Positions 1 to 6,973 of a stretch of DNA of 15,309 bases are shown here, in pieces; positions within the stretch are counted from its first letter, which is position 1; each line of letters begins with the position of its first letter. The stretch lies in the NCBI GenBank assembly GCA_024279575.1, contig JAJRRJ010000207.1, forward strand, positions 1 to 15,309. Reading direction: 5' to 3'. The notes below the pieces were generated by a model. That model ran no database searches. It was not told the origin of the DNA and worked only from the letters and a program-made list of their open reading frames with translations. The position numbers and the translations under genes are program-made. Source of the stretch: Alphaproteobacteria bacterium. GTDB taxonomy: Bacteria > Pseudomonadota > Alphaproteobacteria > Rhizobiales > Devosiaceae.

Positions 1-13
1 CCCCCACCCTCGA

Positions 14-37
14 TCCCTCCCCACGAAGGGGGAGGGA
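14..37. repeat. GC-rich palindrome (REP-like) downstream of nrdJ
   Basis: A perfect 9-base inverted repeat: TCCCTCCCC at 14-22 pairs with GGGGAGGGA at 29-37 across a 6-base loop. It lies 30 bases past the nrdJ stop codon. Short palindromes of this C-rich/G-rich form are common between genes in many alphaproteobacteria, so a dispersed intergenic repeat is the likeliest reading. As RNA it would make a very stable hairpin that could protect the nrdJ 3' end. No T-run follows on the minus strand, so it is not a classical intrinsic terminator. Confidence 0.6.
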
Positions 38-66
38 GGAAGAAAGAAGTACACACGGTTCCAAGC

Positions 67-3000
67 CTAACTACACCCCGTCGTGCTCCCGCAGGTGTCA
101 CACTTCAAACACGTCCCGTTGCGGACCAGCGTGAAGTTCTGGCATTCGTTGCAGGCTTCTCCGACATAGCCTTTCATTTGCGCTTCGGCGCGGCGGCTGT
201 CGGCTGATCTTGCCGGGGCGGCAAAACCCATGGCCACGTCTTCTTCCGGTTTGAGCAGGGTTTCCACATTGGCGCTGGTTTGCACTGCAGTGGCGGTGGC
301 GGCCATTCCGGCGGCGGCTTTCATGCCTGCGGCGGCGTTGGTTTGCATGGCCTGTACCGGGGTGTCGGGCACCTCCTCAACTGAGGTTATCAACATCAGT
401 TTTGTGTCCTTGGTCACCCGGCCACGGGTTAGCCCCTTGGAGACGAACTGTTCGGCGGAAACCGTATCGCCGGTGCGTGCGCCTTTGTCAGACTTGACGC
501 CACCGCCAATGGAGGTGGAGCCGGCATCGGGGATAACGTGGGCCAGATCGGACCGGTCGAGATAGGAGACGGCCAGTTCGCGGAACACATAGTCAAGGAT
601 CGAGGTAGCGTTTTTGATGGAATCGTTGCCCGTCACCATGCCCGCGGGTTCAAAGCGGGTGAAAATGAAGGCTTCAACAAATTCTTCCAGTGGCACGCCA
701 TATTGCAGGCCGATGGAAATGGCGATGGCGAAATTGTTCATCACGGCGCGAAAGGCGGTGCCTTCCTTATGCATGTCGATGAAGATTTCTCCAAGGCGGC
801 CATCATCGTGTTCGCCGGTGTGCAGGTAAACCTTGTGGCCACCCACATTGGCTTTTTGGGTATAGCCCTTGCGCCGGTCAGGCATGCGCTCGCGTTTGCG
901 CTCAATGATGCGTTCGACAATGCGTTCGGCGACGATTGTGGCGCGCTCGGCGGCGGGCTTTGCCACCAGATCCTCAACAGCGTCCAACGCTTCTTCGTCG
1001 TCATCAGCCAGAATTGAGGCGTTTAGGGGCTGGGAGAGTTTGGAGCCATCGCGATAAAGAGCATTGGCCTTAAGGGCCAGTTTCCAGGAAAGCATGTAGG
1101 ATTGTTTGCAATCCTCAACTGTTGCGTCATTGGGCATGTTGATGGTTTTGGAAATGGCACCGGAGATAAACGGCTGGGCCGCAGCCATCATGCGGATATG
1201 GCTTTCCACCGAAAGATAACGGGTGCCAAGTTTTCCGCACGGAGACGCGCAGTCAAATACCGGCAGGTGATCGGATTTGAGGTGAGGGGCGCCCTCAAGG
1301 GTCATGGCGCCACAAATGTGCACATTGGCATTTTCAATATCAAGTTTTGAAAAACCAATGTGGGAGAGCAGATTAAATTCAAAATTGTCCAGCTGGGCGT
1401 CGGTCAGGCCAAGGGTTTTCTTGCAGAAATCTTCCCCAAGGGTCCATTTGTTAAAGACAAATTTTATGTCAAAGGCGGAGGCGAGGGAGGCGTTGACCGC
1501 TTCAATGGCCGCATCGGTAAAGCCTTTGGCTTTTAAGGAGCCGGGATTGATGGCGGGGGCCTGGTTCATGTTGCCGTGGCCCACCGCATAGGCTTCGATT
1601 TCGGCAATGTCGCTTTCTGAATAACCAAGGGTGCGAAGGGCCGGTGGCACAGCGCGGTTGATGATTTTGAAATAACCGCCACCAGCGAGTTTTTTCATTT
1701 TTACCAGTGCAAAATCGGGTTCAATGCCGGTGGTGTCACAATCCATTACCAGTCCGATGGTGCCGGTGGGGGCTACAACGGAAACCTGAGCGTTGCGATA
1801 GCCGTGGGCTTCGCCCAACTCCAGCGCCCGGTCCCAGGCAGCTTTTGCGCGGGCAATCAGATTTTGATCGGGGCAGGCGGCACCATCAAGTGGCACCGGA
1901 TTGATGGAGAGGCCCTCATAACCTTCAGCATTGCCGTGGGCGGCGTTGGCGTGGTTACGCATGACGCGCAGCATATCTTTGGCGTTGCGTTTATAGTCCT
2001 TGAAGGGGCCAAGCTCTTTGGCCATTTCAGCCGACGTTGCATAGGTAACACCGGTGAGAATAGCGGAGATGGCGCCACAGATTGCGCGGCCCTCTTCGCT
2101 GTCATAGGGGATGCCCGAGGTCATCAGATAGCCGCCAATGTTGGCGTACCCTATGCCCAAAGTGCGGTAGTCAAATGAGCCTCTTGCGATGGACTTGCTT
2201 GGAAACTGGGCCATCATAACGGAGATTTCAAGCACCATGGTCCACAGGCGGGCCGTGTGTTCAAAGGCGGCGGTGTTAAAGGTGCTGTCTTTGTCACGGA
2301 AGGGCAAAAGGTTGATGGAGGCCAGATTGCATGCCGTATCATCCAAAAACATATATTCCGAGCAGGGATTGGAGGCGTTGATGGGGCCGGCAACGGCGCA
2401 GGTGTGCCAATCGTTGATGGTGGTGTGATACTGGATGCCCGGATCAGCACAGGCCCAGGCGGCATAACCGACGGATTCCCAAAGATCTTTGGCATTGATG
2501 GTTTTAATCACATCGCCTTTGATACGGCCAATCAAATCCCAATCCGTTTCTTCTTCAACAGCCCTGAGGAACGCATCGGATACGCGAATGGAGTTGTTGG
2601 AGTTTTGTCCGGCCACAGTGAGGTAGGCCTCGGAATCCCAATCCGTATCGTAGACGGGGAAATCAAGGTCTGTGTAACCCTGACGGGCAAACTGCATGAC
2701 GCGCTGAATGTAGTTTTCGGGCACCAGTGCAATTTTTGCGGCGCGCACTTCGCGTTTAAGGGCCGGGTTTTTTTGCGGGTCAAAACAATCATCGCCGGAG
2801 CCGGTGCAGTTGACGCAGGCTGTCATCAGCAATTTGAGGTGTTTTGAAACCACTTTGGAGCCGGTGACAAGGGCGGCAACCTTTTGCTCTTCCTTGACCT
2901 TCCAGTTGATGAATTGCTCGATATCGGGATGATCGATATCCACAACCACCATTTTGGCGGCGCGGCGGGTGGTGCCGCCTGATTTTATGGCCCCGGCAGC

Positions 3001-3789
3001 GCGGTCGCCAATTTTTAAGAAGGACATAAGGCCCGAGGAACGCCCGCCCCCGGACAGGTTTTCACCTTCGCCACGCAGGGCGGAAAAATTGGAGCCGGTG
3101 CCGGAGCCGTATTTGAACAAGCGTGCTTCGCGCACCCACAGGTCCATAATGCCATTTTCATTGACCAGATCGTCGTCAACAGACTGGATGAAACAGGCGT
3201 GGGGCTGGGGGTGTTCGTAAGAGGATTTGGACTGAACAAGTTTGTGGGTAAAGGGGTCCACATAGAAGTGGCCCTGGCCCGGCCCGTCAATGCCGTAGGC
3301 CCAGTTCAAACCGGTGTTGAACCATTGGGGAGAATTGGGGGCAACGCGTTGAGAAGCGAGCATAAAACGCAATTCATCATAAAAAGCGCGGGCGTCTTCT
3401 TCTGTGTCGAAATAGCCACCTTTATAGCCCCAGTAGGTCCATGTGCCTGCAAGGCGGTCAAAGACCTGTCGGGCATCAATTTCTGATCCATAGCGCTTGT
3501 CTTCGGGAAGTTTGGCCAAGGCGTCTTCATCTGGAGCTGATTTCCAGAGCCATGAGGGCACTTCGTTTTCTTCAACTTTTTTGAGAATCGCTGGCACCCC
3601 GGCCTTGCGGAAATATTTTTGCGCAATGATGTCGGCGGCTACCTGCGACCAGGCGGCGGGCACATCAATGTCCTTGAGCTGGAAAACAATAGAGCCATCC
3701 GGGTTGCGGATCTCACTGGTGGTTTTTCTGAATTTCAGACTCTGATAAGCTGACTGCCCAACTGAAGTGAACTGACGTTCGACGCGCAT
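67..3789 (-). CDS. nrdJ: Vitamin B12-dependent (class II) ribonucleotide reductase
   Basis: Reduces ribonucleotides to deoxyribonucleotides in the cytoplasm with adenosylcobalamin as radical source, so it works with or without oxygen. Seen in the 1240-residue protein: NSPQWFNTG near residue 152; the cysteine of ACFIQS (Cys199) and the cysteine of ACNLASINL (Cys487), the expected redox pair; NPCSE with Asn474, Cys476 (thiyl) and Glu478; the APTGTIG loop near 674; a TSCPD-like domain at about 976-1086; an Ala/Met-rich linker at about 1149-1171; and a Cys-rich tail with CNEC, CLKCDTC and a final GCS. Length fits the long alphaproteobacterial form. I see no N-terminal ATP-cone. The longest frame starts at TTG 3801, which abuts AAAGG; the ATG at 3789 has that AAAGG 12 bases upstream and gives MRVERQF, so I prefer it. 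No cobalamin riboswitch or clear NrdR box is visible upstream. Confidence 0.97.
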   Translation of the reverse strand: MRVERQFTSVGQSAYQSLKFRKTTSEIRNPDGSIVFQLKDIDVPAAWSQVAADIIAQKYFRKAGVPAILKKVEENEVPSWLWKSAPDEDALAKLPEDKRYGSEIDARQVFDRLAGTWTYWGYKGGYFDTEEDARAFYDELRFMLASQRVAPNSPQWFNTGLNWAYGIDGPGQGHFYVDPFTHKLVQSKSSYEHPQPHACFIQSVDDDLVNENGIMDLWVREARLFKYGSGTGSNFSALRGEGENLSGGGRSSGLMSFLKIGDRAAGAIKSGGTTRRAAKMVVVDIDHPDIEQFINWKVKEEQKVAALVTGSKVVSKHLKLLMTACVNCTGSGDDCFDPQKNPALKREVRAAKIALVPENYIQRVMQFARQGYTDLDFPVYDTDWDSEAYLTVAGQNSNNSIRVSDAFLRAVEEETDWDLIGRIKGDVIKTINAKDLWESVGYAAWACADPGIQYHTTINDWHTCAVAGPINASNPCSEYMFLDDTACNLASINLLPFRDKDSTFNTAAFEHTARLWTMVLEISVMMAQFPSKSIARGSFDYRTLGIGYANIGGYLMTSGIPYDSEEGRAICGAISAILTGVTYATSAEMAKELGPFKDYKRNAKDMLRVMRNHANAAHGNAEGYEGLSINPVPLDGAACPDQNLIARAKAAWDRALELGEAHGYRNAQVSVVAPTGTIGLVMDCDTTGIEPDFALVKMKKLAGGGYFKIINRAVPPALRTLGYSESDIAEIEAYAVGHGNMNQAPAINPGSLKAKGFTDAAIEAVNASLASAFDIKFVFNKWTLGEDFCKKTLGLTDAQLDNFEFNLLSHIGFSKLDIENANVHICGAMTLEGAPHLKSDHLPVFDCASPCGKLGTRYLSVESHIRMMAAAQPFISGAISKTINMPNDATVEDCKQSYMLSWKLALKANALYRDGSKLSQPLNASILADDDEEALDAVEDLVAKPAAERATIVAERIVERIIERKRERMPDRRKGYTQKANVGGHKVYLHTGEHDDGRLGEIFIDMHKEGTAFRAVMNNFAIAISIGLQYGVPLEEFVEAFIFTRFEPAGMVTGNDSIKNATSILDYVFRELAVSYLDRSDLAHVIPDAGSTSIGGGVKSDKGARTGDTVSAEQFVSKGLTRGRVTKDTKLMLITSVEEVPDTPVQAMQTNAAAGMKAAAGMAATATAVQTSANVETLLKPEEDVAMGFAAPARSADSRRAEAQMKGYVGEACNECQNFTLVRNGTCLKCDTCGSTTGCS

Positions 3790-3990
3790 TATATTTTCCA
3801 ACCTTTAGTTATACGTGGAGACAAAAATCCCCATGACCCATCTCAGGCTTCAACCCCAAAAGATCTATTTGACTGCCCCAGATTGCTGAACTTTTATCAT
3901 CCAACAATCAACCCTATTACTTTGTGAAAAACGATGCCGATCTGACGCCAGCTGATTTGCACACAAAGGTTTTGTTTCGGGTTTTGTTCA

Positions 3991-4032
3991 ACAGCGCTAA
4001 TGCCTGCCCCAAAGGGCAAAGCCAAGTGCTGT
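3991..4032 (+). other. Strong stem-loop, possible structured RNA
   Basis: ACAGCGCT (3991-3998) pairs with AGTGCTGT (4025-4032), seven Watson-Crick pairs and one G-T pair. An inner GC/GC step (4002-4003 with 4021-4022) and a second stem TGCCC/GGGCA (4005-4009 with 4014-4018) close a CAAA loop. The G-T pair is a legal G-U in plus-strand RNA but an A-C mismatch in minus-strand RNA, a weak hint that the plus strand is the transcript. No T-run follows, so it is not an intrinsic terminator. Function unknown. Confidence 0.5.
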
Positions 4033-4038
4033 CGGTCA

Positions 4039-4097
4039 GTTGTTCACACAATATTTTCCTGCCTGACAATGGCTGGGATACACTGAACCTGAACAAC
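4039..4097 (+). repeat. Nested inverted repeats next to the preceding stem-loop
   Basis: GTTGTTC (4039-4045) and GAACAAC (4091-4097) are perfect complements. Between them CCTGCC (4058-4063) faces GGCTGG (4071-4076) across a 7-base loop with one T-T mismatch. Together with the hairpin 6 bases upstream this gives a compact three-stem arrangement within about 110 bases, which could be one folded RNA domain. No known RNA family is recognised. Confidence 0.35.
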
Positions 4098-4160
4098 CTA
4101 ATATTCTTCCAAATTGTTTCGGGCATTCCTTAAGAACAACGACTTTTCAAGGACGCAAAC

Positions 4161-4229
4161 ACCTAAAACAAAAAGAAACAAAACCAGATACGCAACGAGC
4201 TGAAATTAGTTCCGATTCAGGTTTTAGGT
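4161..4229. repeat. Nested inverted repeat in intergenic region
   Basis: ACCTAAAAC (4161-4169) and GTTTTAGGT (4221-4229) are perfect 9-base complements. A second pair, CTGAA (4200-4204) and TTCAG (4216-4220), sits inside with its right arm touching the outer right arm, so both stems could stack. The left interior is A-rich and nearly T-free on the plus strand. It may be part of the leader of the receiver gene at 4578 or of an independent RNA. Confidence 0.4.
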
Positions 4230-4331
4230 CAAGCGCGAAAAGTGAAAAATATGCCAAGTGTAGTGGTTGGGGTGCGCGTTGTTACTAAATATGGTAGAAA
4301 ATCTGTTAATTGCGGGGATAACGGGTTTGGT

Positions 4332-4380
4332 GCATTCTTAAGTTTTCGGGCAAAAATTGCCGGGCGATATTAACGAATGC
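4332..4380. other. Long imperfect hairpin upstream of the receiver gene
   Basis: From the outside in: GCATTC (4332-4337) pairs with GAATGC (4375-4380); TTAA (4338-4341) with TTAA (4370-4373), leaving C4374 bulged; TCG (4346-4348) with CGA (4365-4367); GGCAA (4349-4353) with TTGCC (4357-4361), closing an AAA loop, with GGG 4362-4364 bulged. That is 18 pairs in 49 bases, far more than expected by chance. No T-run follows on either strand, so a terminator is unlikely. A 5' leader structure or DNA-level cruciform are both possible. Confidence 0.5.
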
Positions 4381-4387
4381 AGTTGTG

Positions 4388-4435
4388 AAACCACTCCCAA
4401 TCCCGACGCTAAGTATTGCCAATTATTAGTGGTTT
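4388..4435 (+). repeat. Inverted repeat upstream of the receiver gene
   Basis: AAACCACT (4388-4395) and AGTGGTTT (4428-4435) are perfect complements with a 32-base spacer, and five T's run on at 4433-4437. The long loop argues against a simple terminator. It starts 8 bases after the larger hairpin at 4332-4380, so the two may form one structured leader. Confidence 0.3.
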
Positions 4436-4577
4436 TTCCATTCCGGGTCTTTCAAAAGTTAACAGGCGGGAACGGGTGTTTCCCAAGGGGAATCAACCCA
4501 TCTAGCCACAGCTGTGTGTCAAGTGCATTATTTTGGCACTCACTCGCACGCGTCTCCATTCCAAAGGATTGTGCATT

Positions 4578-5168
4578 ATGAACAATGAGGGCAGTACGCT
4601 GATAAGCTCGTGCCTGCGCGGCTCGATCGTTGTGGTGGAACCCAACCGCCAAATGCAACAATTGTTGCGGGCAATGCTGGCAAATATTGATATTCGTTCT
4701 GTGCGAGTGTTTAGTGAAACTGATTCAGCGGTAACCTCGATGCTCAGCGACCCTCCGGAAATGATGTTATTGGATTGGGATGCGGGGCCATTCAACGGGC
4801 GCGATTTTCTAAAACTTATTCGCCATGAAAAAATGTCACCATTGTGCCTGATGCCGATTGTCGTTCTTTTTGCTCAGGCAGGGCAAAATGCTGTCCGCAG
4901 TGCTTTGCGCCTGGGCGCTCACTCAGTTTTGGTTAAGCCCATTTCCCCAAAAATTTTAATGGAACATATCCAATGGGTCATGGGAGGAGGGCGCGAACTG
5001 AAACTGGTGGGGGAGCGTTATGTATTGGAGGGGGTTGCTGAACGGCTTGACCAGGAAACAGAAAAACACAATCAGCTGGAATCAGCGCGTGAGTATCAGG
5101 CCGAACAAAGCAAAGTTATGGACTCAATTCAAAGTGACGTGGATCGGATTTTGTCATCTTCATTTTAG
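4578..5168 (+). CDS. Degenerate response-regulator receiver protein
   Basis: A 196-residue single-domain protein with the CheY-like fold pattern at residues 15-135. The first strand ends in IVVVEPNRQM, with Glu21 where receivers normally carry an acidic pair. LLDWD places the phospho-acceptor at Asp66, followed by the expected G in NGRDFLKLIR. The fourth strand reads PIVVLFA, so the conserved Thr/Ser is replaced by Phe99, while VLVKPIS keeps Lys120. Residues 136-196 form a polar, Glu/Gln-rich tail, probably helical, with no DNA-binding domain visible. Start: ATG 4578 has AAAGGA 9 bases upstream; the longer frame from TTG 4533 lacks a site. It probably acts by protein contact, possibly with altered phosphorylation. 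Partner unknown; it lies 164 bases before the NDUFA12-family gene. Confidence 0.8.
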   Translation: MNNEGSTLISSCLRGSIVVVEPNRQMQQLLRAMLANIDIRSVRVFSETDSAVTSMLSDPPEMMLLDWDAGPFNGRDFLKLIRHEKMSPLCLMPIVVLFAQAGQNAVRSALRLGAHSVLVKPISPKILMEHIQWVMGGGRELKLVGERYVLEGVAERLDQETEKHNQLESAREYQAEQSKVMDSIQSDVDRILSSSF

Positions 5169-5332
5169 AGAAGGGGGTTTGGTGTGATTGTTTTGCATGT
5201 GCGACGAATTGAACGTATTTTGGGTGAATAATAGCTTTGCCAGTTTGGTTGGGCATGATAAACGCAACGTGAGCGGGCGCAGGGTGATTTGCGACCAGTG
5301 TCGTTTGATCAGGATAAAGGTAGGCCAAACTC

Positions 5333-5710
5333 ATGCAGTTTATTGCGGAATTGTTTATCTGGTGGCACAAGCAAACTCTTGGCACGCGCTGGCATACCTG
5401 GTTGCGCGGGGTTCATGTGGGAACCGATGAAGCGGGCAATCGCTATTATAAGGCAAAAAAAGGCCCGAAACGCTGGGTGATTTATAACGGACCTGCGGAC
5501 GCATCTGCTATACCTCCGGGCTGGCATGGTTGGATGCATCATCGTACCGATCTGCTTCCTGACGAAGAGCGCTATGTGGCGCAGTTCTGGGAGAAACCCC
5601 ATCAGGCAAATATGACTGGCACTTCTAAAGCCTATCGTCCGCAAAGCTCTCTGCTTGTCAAAGGGCAGCGCCCAAAAGTCAGTGCCGATTATGACGCCTG
5701 GTCGCCATAA
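5333..5710 (+). CDS. NDUFA12-family NADH:ubiquinone oxidoreductase protein
   Basis: A 125-residue homologue of the mitochondrial complex I accessory subunit NDUFA12 (B17.2), found in alphaproteobacteria as a peripheral complex I subunit or assembly-related protein. The family pattern is clear: GTDEAGNRYY at residues 30-39, KRWVIYNG at 46-53, DASAIPPGWHGWMHH at 56-70, the KPHQANMTGT..AYRP block at 88-103, and the closing DYDAWSP. It has full family length with no signal peptide, so it acts on the cytoplasmic side. ATG 5333 is preceded by AGG 8 bases upstream and AAAGG 12 bases upstream. The complex I operon itself is not in the window. It is followed, after 123 bases, by the DUF2155 gene, a pairing I recall as usual in Rhizobiales. 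Confidence 0.95.
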   Translation: MQFIAELFIWWHKQTLGTRWHTWLRGVHVGTDEAGNRYYKAKKGPKRWVIYNGPADASAIPPGWHGWMHHRTDLLPDEERYVAQFWEKPHQANMTGTSKAYRPQSSLLVKGQRPKVSADYDAWSP

Positions 5711-5833
5711 GCTGTTTCAAATACTCAAATTGAATTGTTTGTTAGCCTTAATAAAATGAATTTTTTTCAAACAATGCCATTGAAGATTTTGCGTATTAAA
5801 GTTGCGCGTGCGGTTCAAAGGTGTGTTTTGTCC

Positions 5834-6235
5834 ATGCGGGTTGTCTTGTCTGTATTCGTTGTTGCGGTGACATTGTCGGCAGGGTCCGTTGCGCTGGGGG
5901 CAACCATTTCAAATCCGATTGCCTACTTTGCGGGGCTTGATAAAATTACCGGTCGTTTGACCAAATTTGATGTTTATATGGATGAAACCGTTCAATTTGG
6001 GGCTTTGCAGATAACGCCGCGGGCCTGCTATTCGCGCCCTCCCAATGAGACACAACGGATTTCAGTTTTTGTAGAGGTTGAACAGGTAAGTTTACAAGGA
6101 TCCACCAGACGGATTTTTACCGGTTGGATGTTTGCTGACAGTCCGGCGCTTAATGCGGTGGATCATGCTGTGTATGATTTGTGGCTGGTTGAGTGCAGGC
6201 AAACATCGGACATTCCGCCGCCTGATGCGCGATAG
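5834..6235 (+). CDS. DUF2155 family exported protein
   Basis: Conserved alphaproteobacterial protein of unknown function, predicted to be exported. From ATG 5834 it has 133 residues: a signal peptide (MRVVLSVFVVAVTLSAGSVA, cleavage near residues 20-23), then the DUF2155 core with ISNPIAYFAGLDKITGR, FDVYMDETVQFGALQ, TPRACYSRPP, IFTGWMF and VYDLWLVEC. Two cysteines (Cys65, Cys121) could form a disulfide, which would fit the DsbA-like gene in this window, though that link is inference. Start choice is uncertain: the frame is open from TTG 5735, with ATGs at 5756 and 5774, but neither has a ribosome site, whereas 5834 has AAAGG 12 bases upstream and gives a compact signal peptide. It ends 26 bases before the convergent aat stop codon. 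Confidence 0.88.
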   Translation: MRVVLSVFVVAVTLSAGSVALGATISNPIAYFAGLDKITGRLTKFDVYMDETVQFGALQITPRACYSRPPNETQRISVFVEVEQVSLQGSTRRIFTGWMFADSPALNAVDHAVYDLWLVECRQTSDIPPPDAR

Positions 6236-6276
6236 GTTTTTTGACCCCTGGTTATTTTTGTTCAGCTGTCTATCGC
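6229..6276. repeat. Inverted repeat across two convergent stop codons
   Basis: GCGATAG (6229-6235), which includes the TAG stop of the DUF2155 gene, is complementary to CTATCGC (6270-6276) within the last codons of aat. T-runs lie between them. The 34-base spacer makes a classical bidirectional terminator doubtful; the 26-base gap between the convergent genes offers no better candidate. Confidence 0.25.
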
Positions 6277-6891
6277 ATTGAAATTGCCATTTTTGTGTAA
6301 TGCGCTGTGTAGGCGCTTCTCATATTCGGCCCGTGGAATTTCAATGCCACCAAGGGTTTGAAGATGATCTGAAATAAACTGGGTATCCAAAAGCGAATAG
6401 CCGCCTGCGTTTAGCCGGTCCACAAGGTGAGCCAAGGCGATTTTTGAAGTGTTTGGGCGCCGATGAAACATGCTTTCCCCAAAAAAAACGCCTCCCAAAG
6501 ACAGCCCGTATAGTCCACCTACAAGTTCAGTTCCTTCCCAGACCTCGACCGTATGACATATGTTTTTTTCAAAAAGTTCGGCGTAAACCGCAACGATTGT
6601 GGGGCTGATCCATGTGCTCTCGCGCTCGCTCCCGGCATGGGCGCAACCATCAATAGTTGCTAAAAAGTCTGTATCAGTTCGAATTGAATAGGTATGTTTG
6701 TTCAGGGCCTTGCGGAGAGTTCTGGATGTTTTGAATCCGTCCAGTGGAATAATTCCACGCTGTTCCGGGCACACCCAGAATACGTCCGGGTCTTCTTCGC
6801 TTTCAGACATGGGGAAAATCCCCGCCTGATATGCGCGGACCACAAGGTCGGCAGTGAGTTCAAGTTCAAACGGATCCGGGGAATGGGTCAT
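6262..6891 (-). CDS. aat: Leucyl/phenylalanyl-tRNA--protein transferase
   Basis: Transfers Leu or Phe from charged tRNA to the N-terminal Arg or Lys of proteins, creating an N-degron read by ClpS-ClpAP. The 209-residue protein shows family blocks in order: AGIFPMSE at 23-30, FWVCPEQRGIIP at 38-49, TWISPTI at 93-99, VWEG at 117-120, GGLYGLSLGG..FGESMF at 125-142, SKIAL at 149-153 and DTQF with His176. Glu139, Asp169 and Gln171 match in spacing Glu156, Asp186 and Gln188 of the E. coli enzyme. It is somewhat shorter than the E. coli protein. The ATG at 6891 lacks a good Shine-Dalgarno site. It lies 82 bases after accC on the same strand and is probably its co-transcribed last gene. Confidence 0.95.
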   Translation of the reverse strand: MTHSPDPFELELTADLVVRAYQAGIFPMSESEEDPDVFWVCPEQRGIIPLDGFKTSRTLRKALNKHTYSIRTDTDFLATIDGCAHAGSERESTWISPTIVAVYAELFEKNICHTVEVWEGTELVGGLYGLSLGGVFFGESMFHRRPNTSKIALAHLVDRLNAGGYSLLDTQFISDHLQTLGGIEIPRAEYEKRLHSALHKNGNFNAIDS

Positions 6892-6973
6892 CGGGCTAAC
6901 AGTTTTGGCACTTCAAGTGTGATTGGGTGCAAAAAGTATAACCTTCCAGGTGGAATTGTGCAAAAAGCACAAA

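Larger units (their letters stand above)
3790..4577. other. Long intergenic region with several hairpins, no convincing gene
   Basis: This spacer separates the divergent nrdJ and receiver genes, so promoters for both must lie here; I cannot place them with confidence. Two 69-codon frames lie opposite each other (minus 3917-4126, plus 3924-4133), but neither has a recognisable product or a good ribosome site, and both sit on strong inverted repeats. I therefore read the stretch as non-coding. The hairpins at 3991-4032, 4039-4097, 4161-4229, 4332-4380 and 4388-4435 are listed separately. No tRNA, SRP RNA or tmRNA signature was seen. Confidence 0.6.

Noticed and set aside
2257..2847. 196-codon plus-strand frame inside nrdJ
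   Set aside because: It lies opposite the conserved catalytic part of NrdJ and has no recognisable protein content; a shadow of the real gene.
3790..3920. Cobalamin riboswitch or NrdR boxes before nrdJ
   Set aside because: A B12-dependent enzyme made this worth checking, but I found neither the conserved B12-box nor a convincing paired NrdR site.
3917..4133. Two opposed 69-codon frames in the nrdJ/receiver spacer
   Set aside because: They mirror each other over inverted repeats, lack good ribosome sites (the plus one starts at GTG) and match nothing I know.
4533..4577. Longer N-terminus for the receiver protein from TTG 4533
   Set aside because: No ribosome site precedes the TTG, while ATG 4578 has AAAGGA at good spacing and begins just before the receiver fold.
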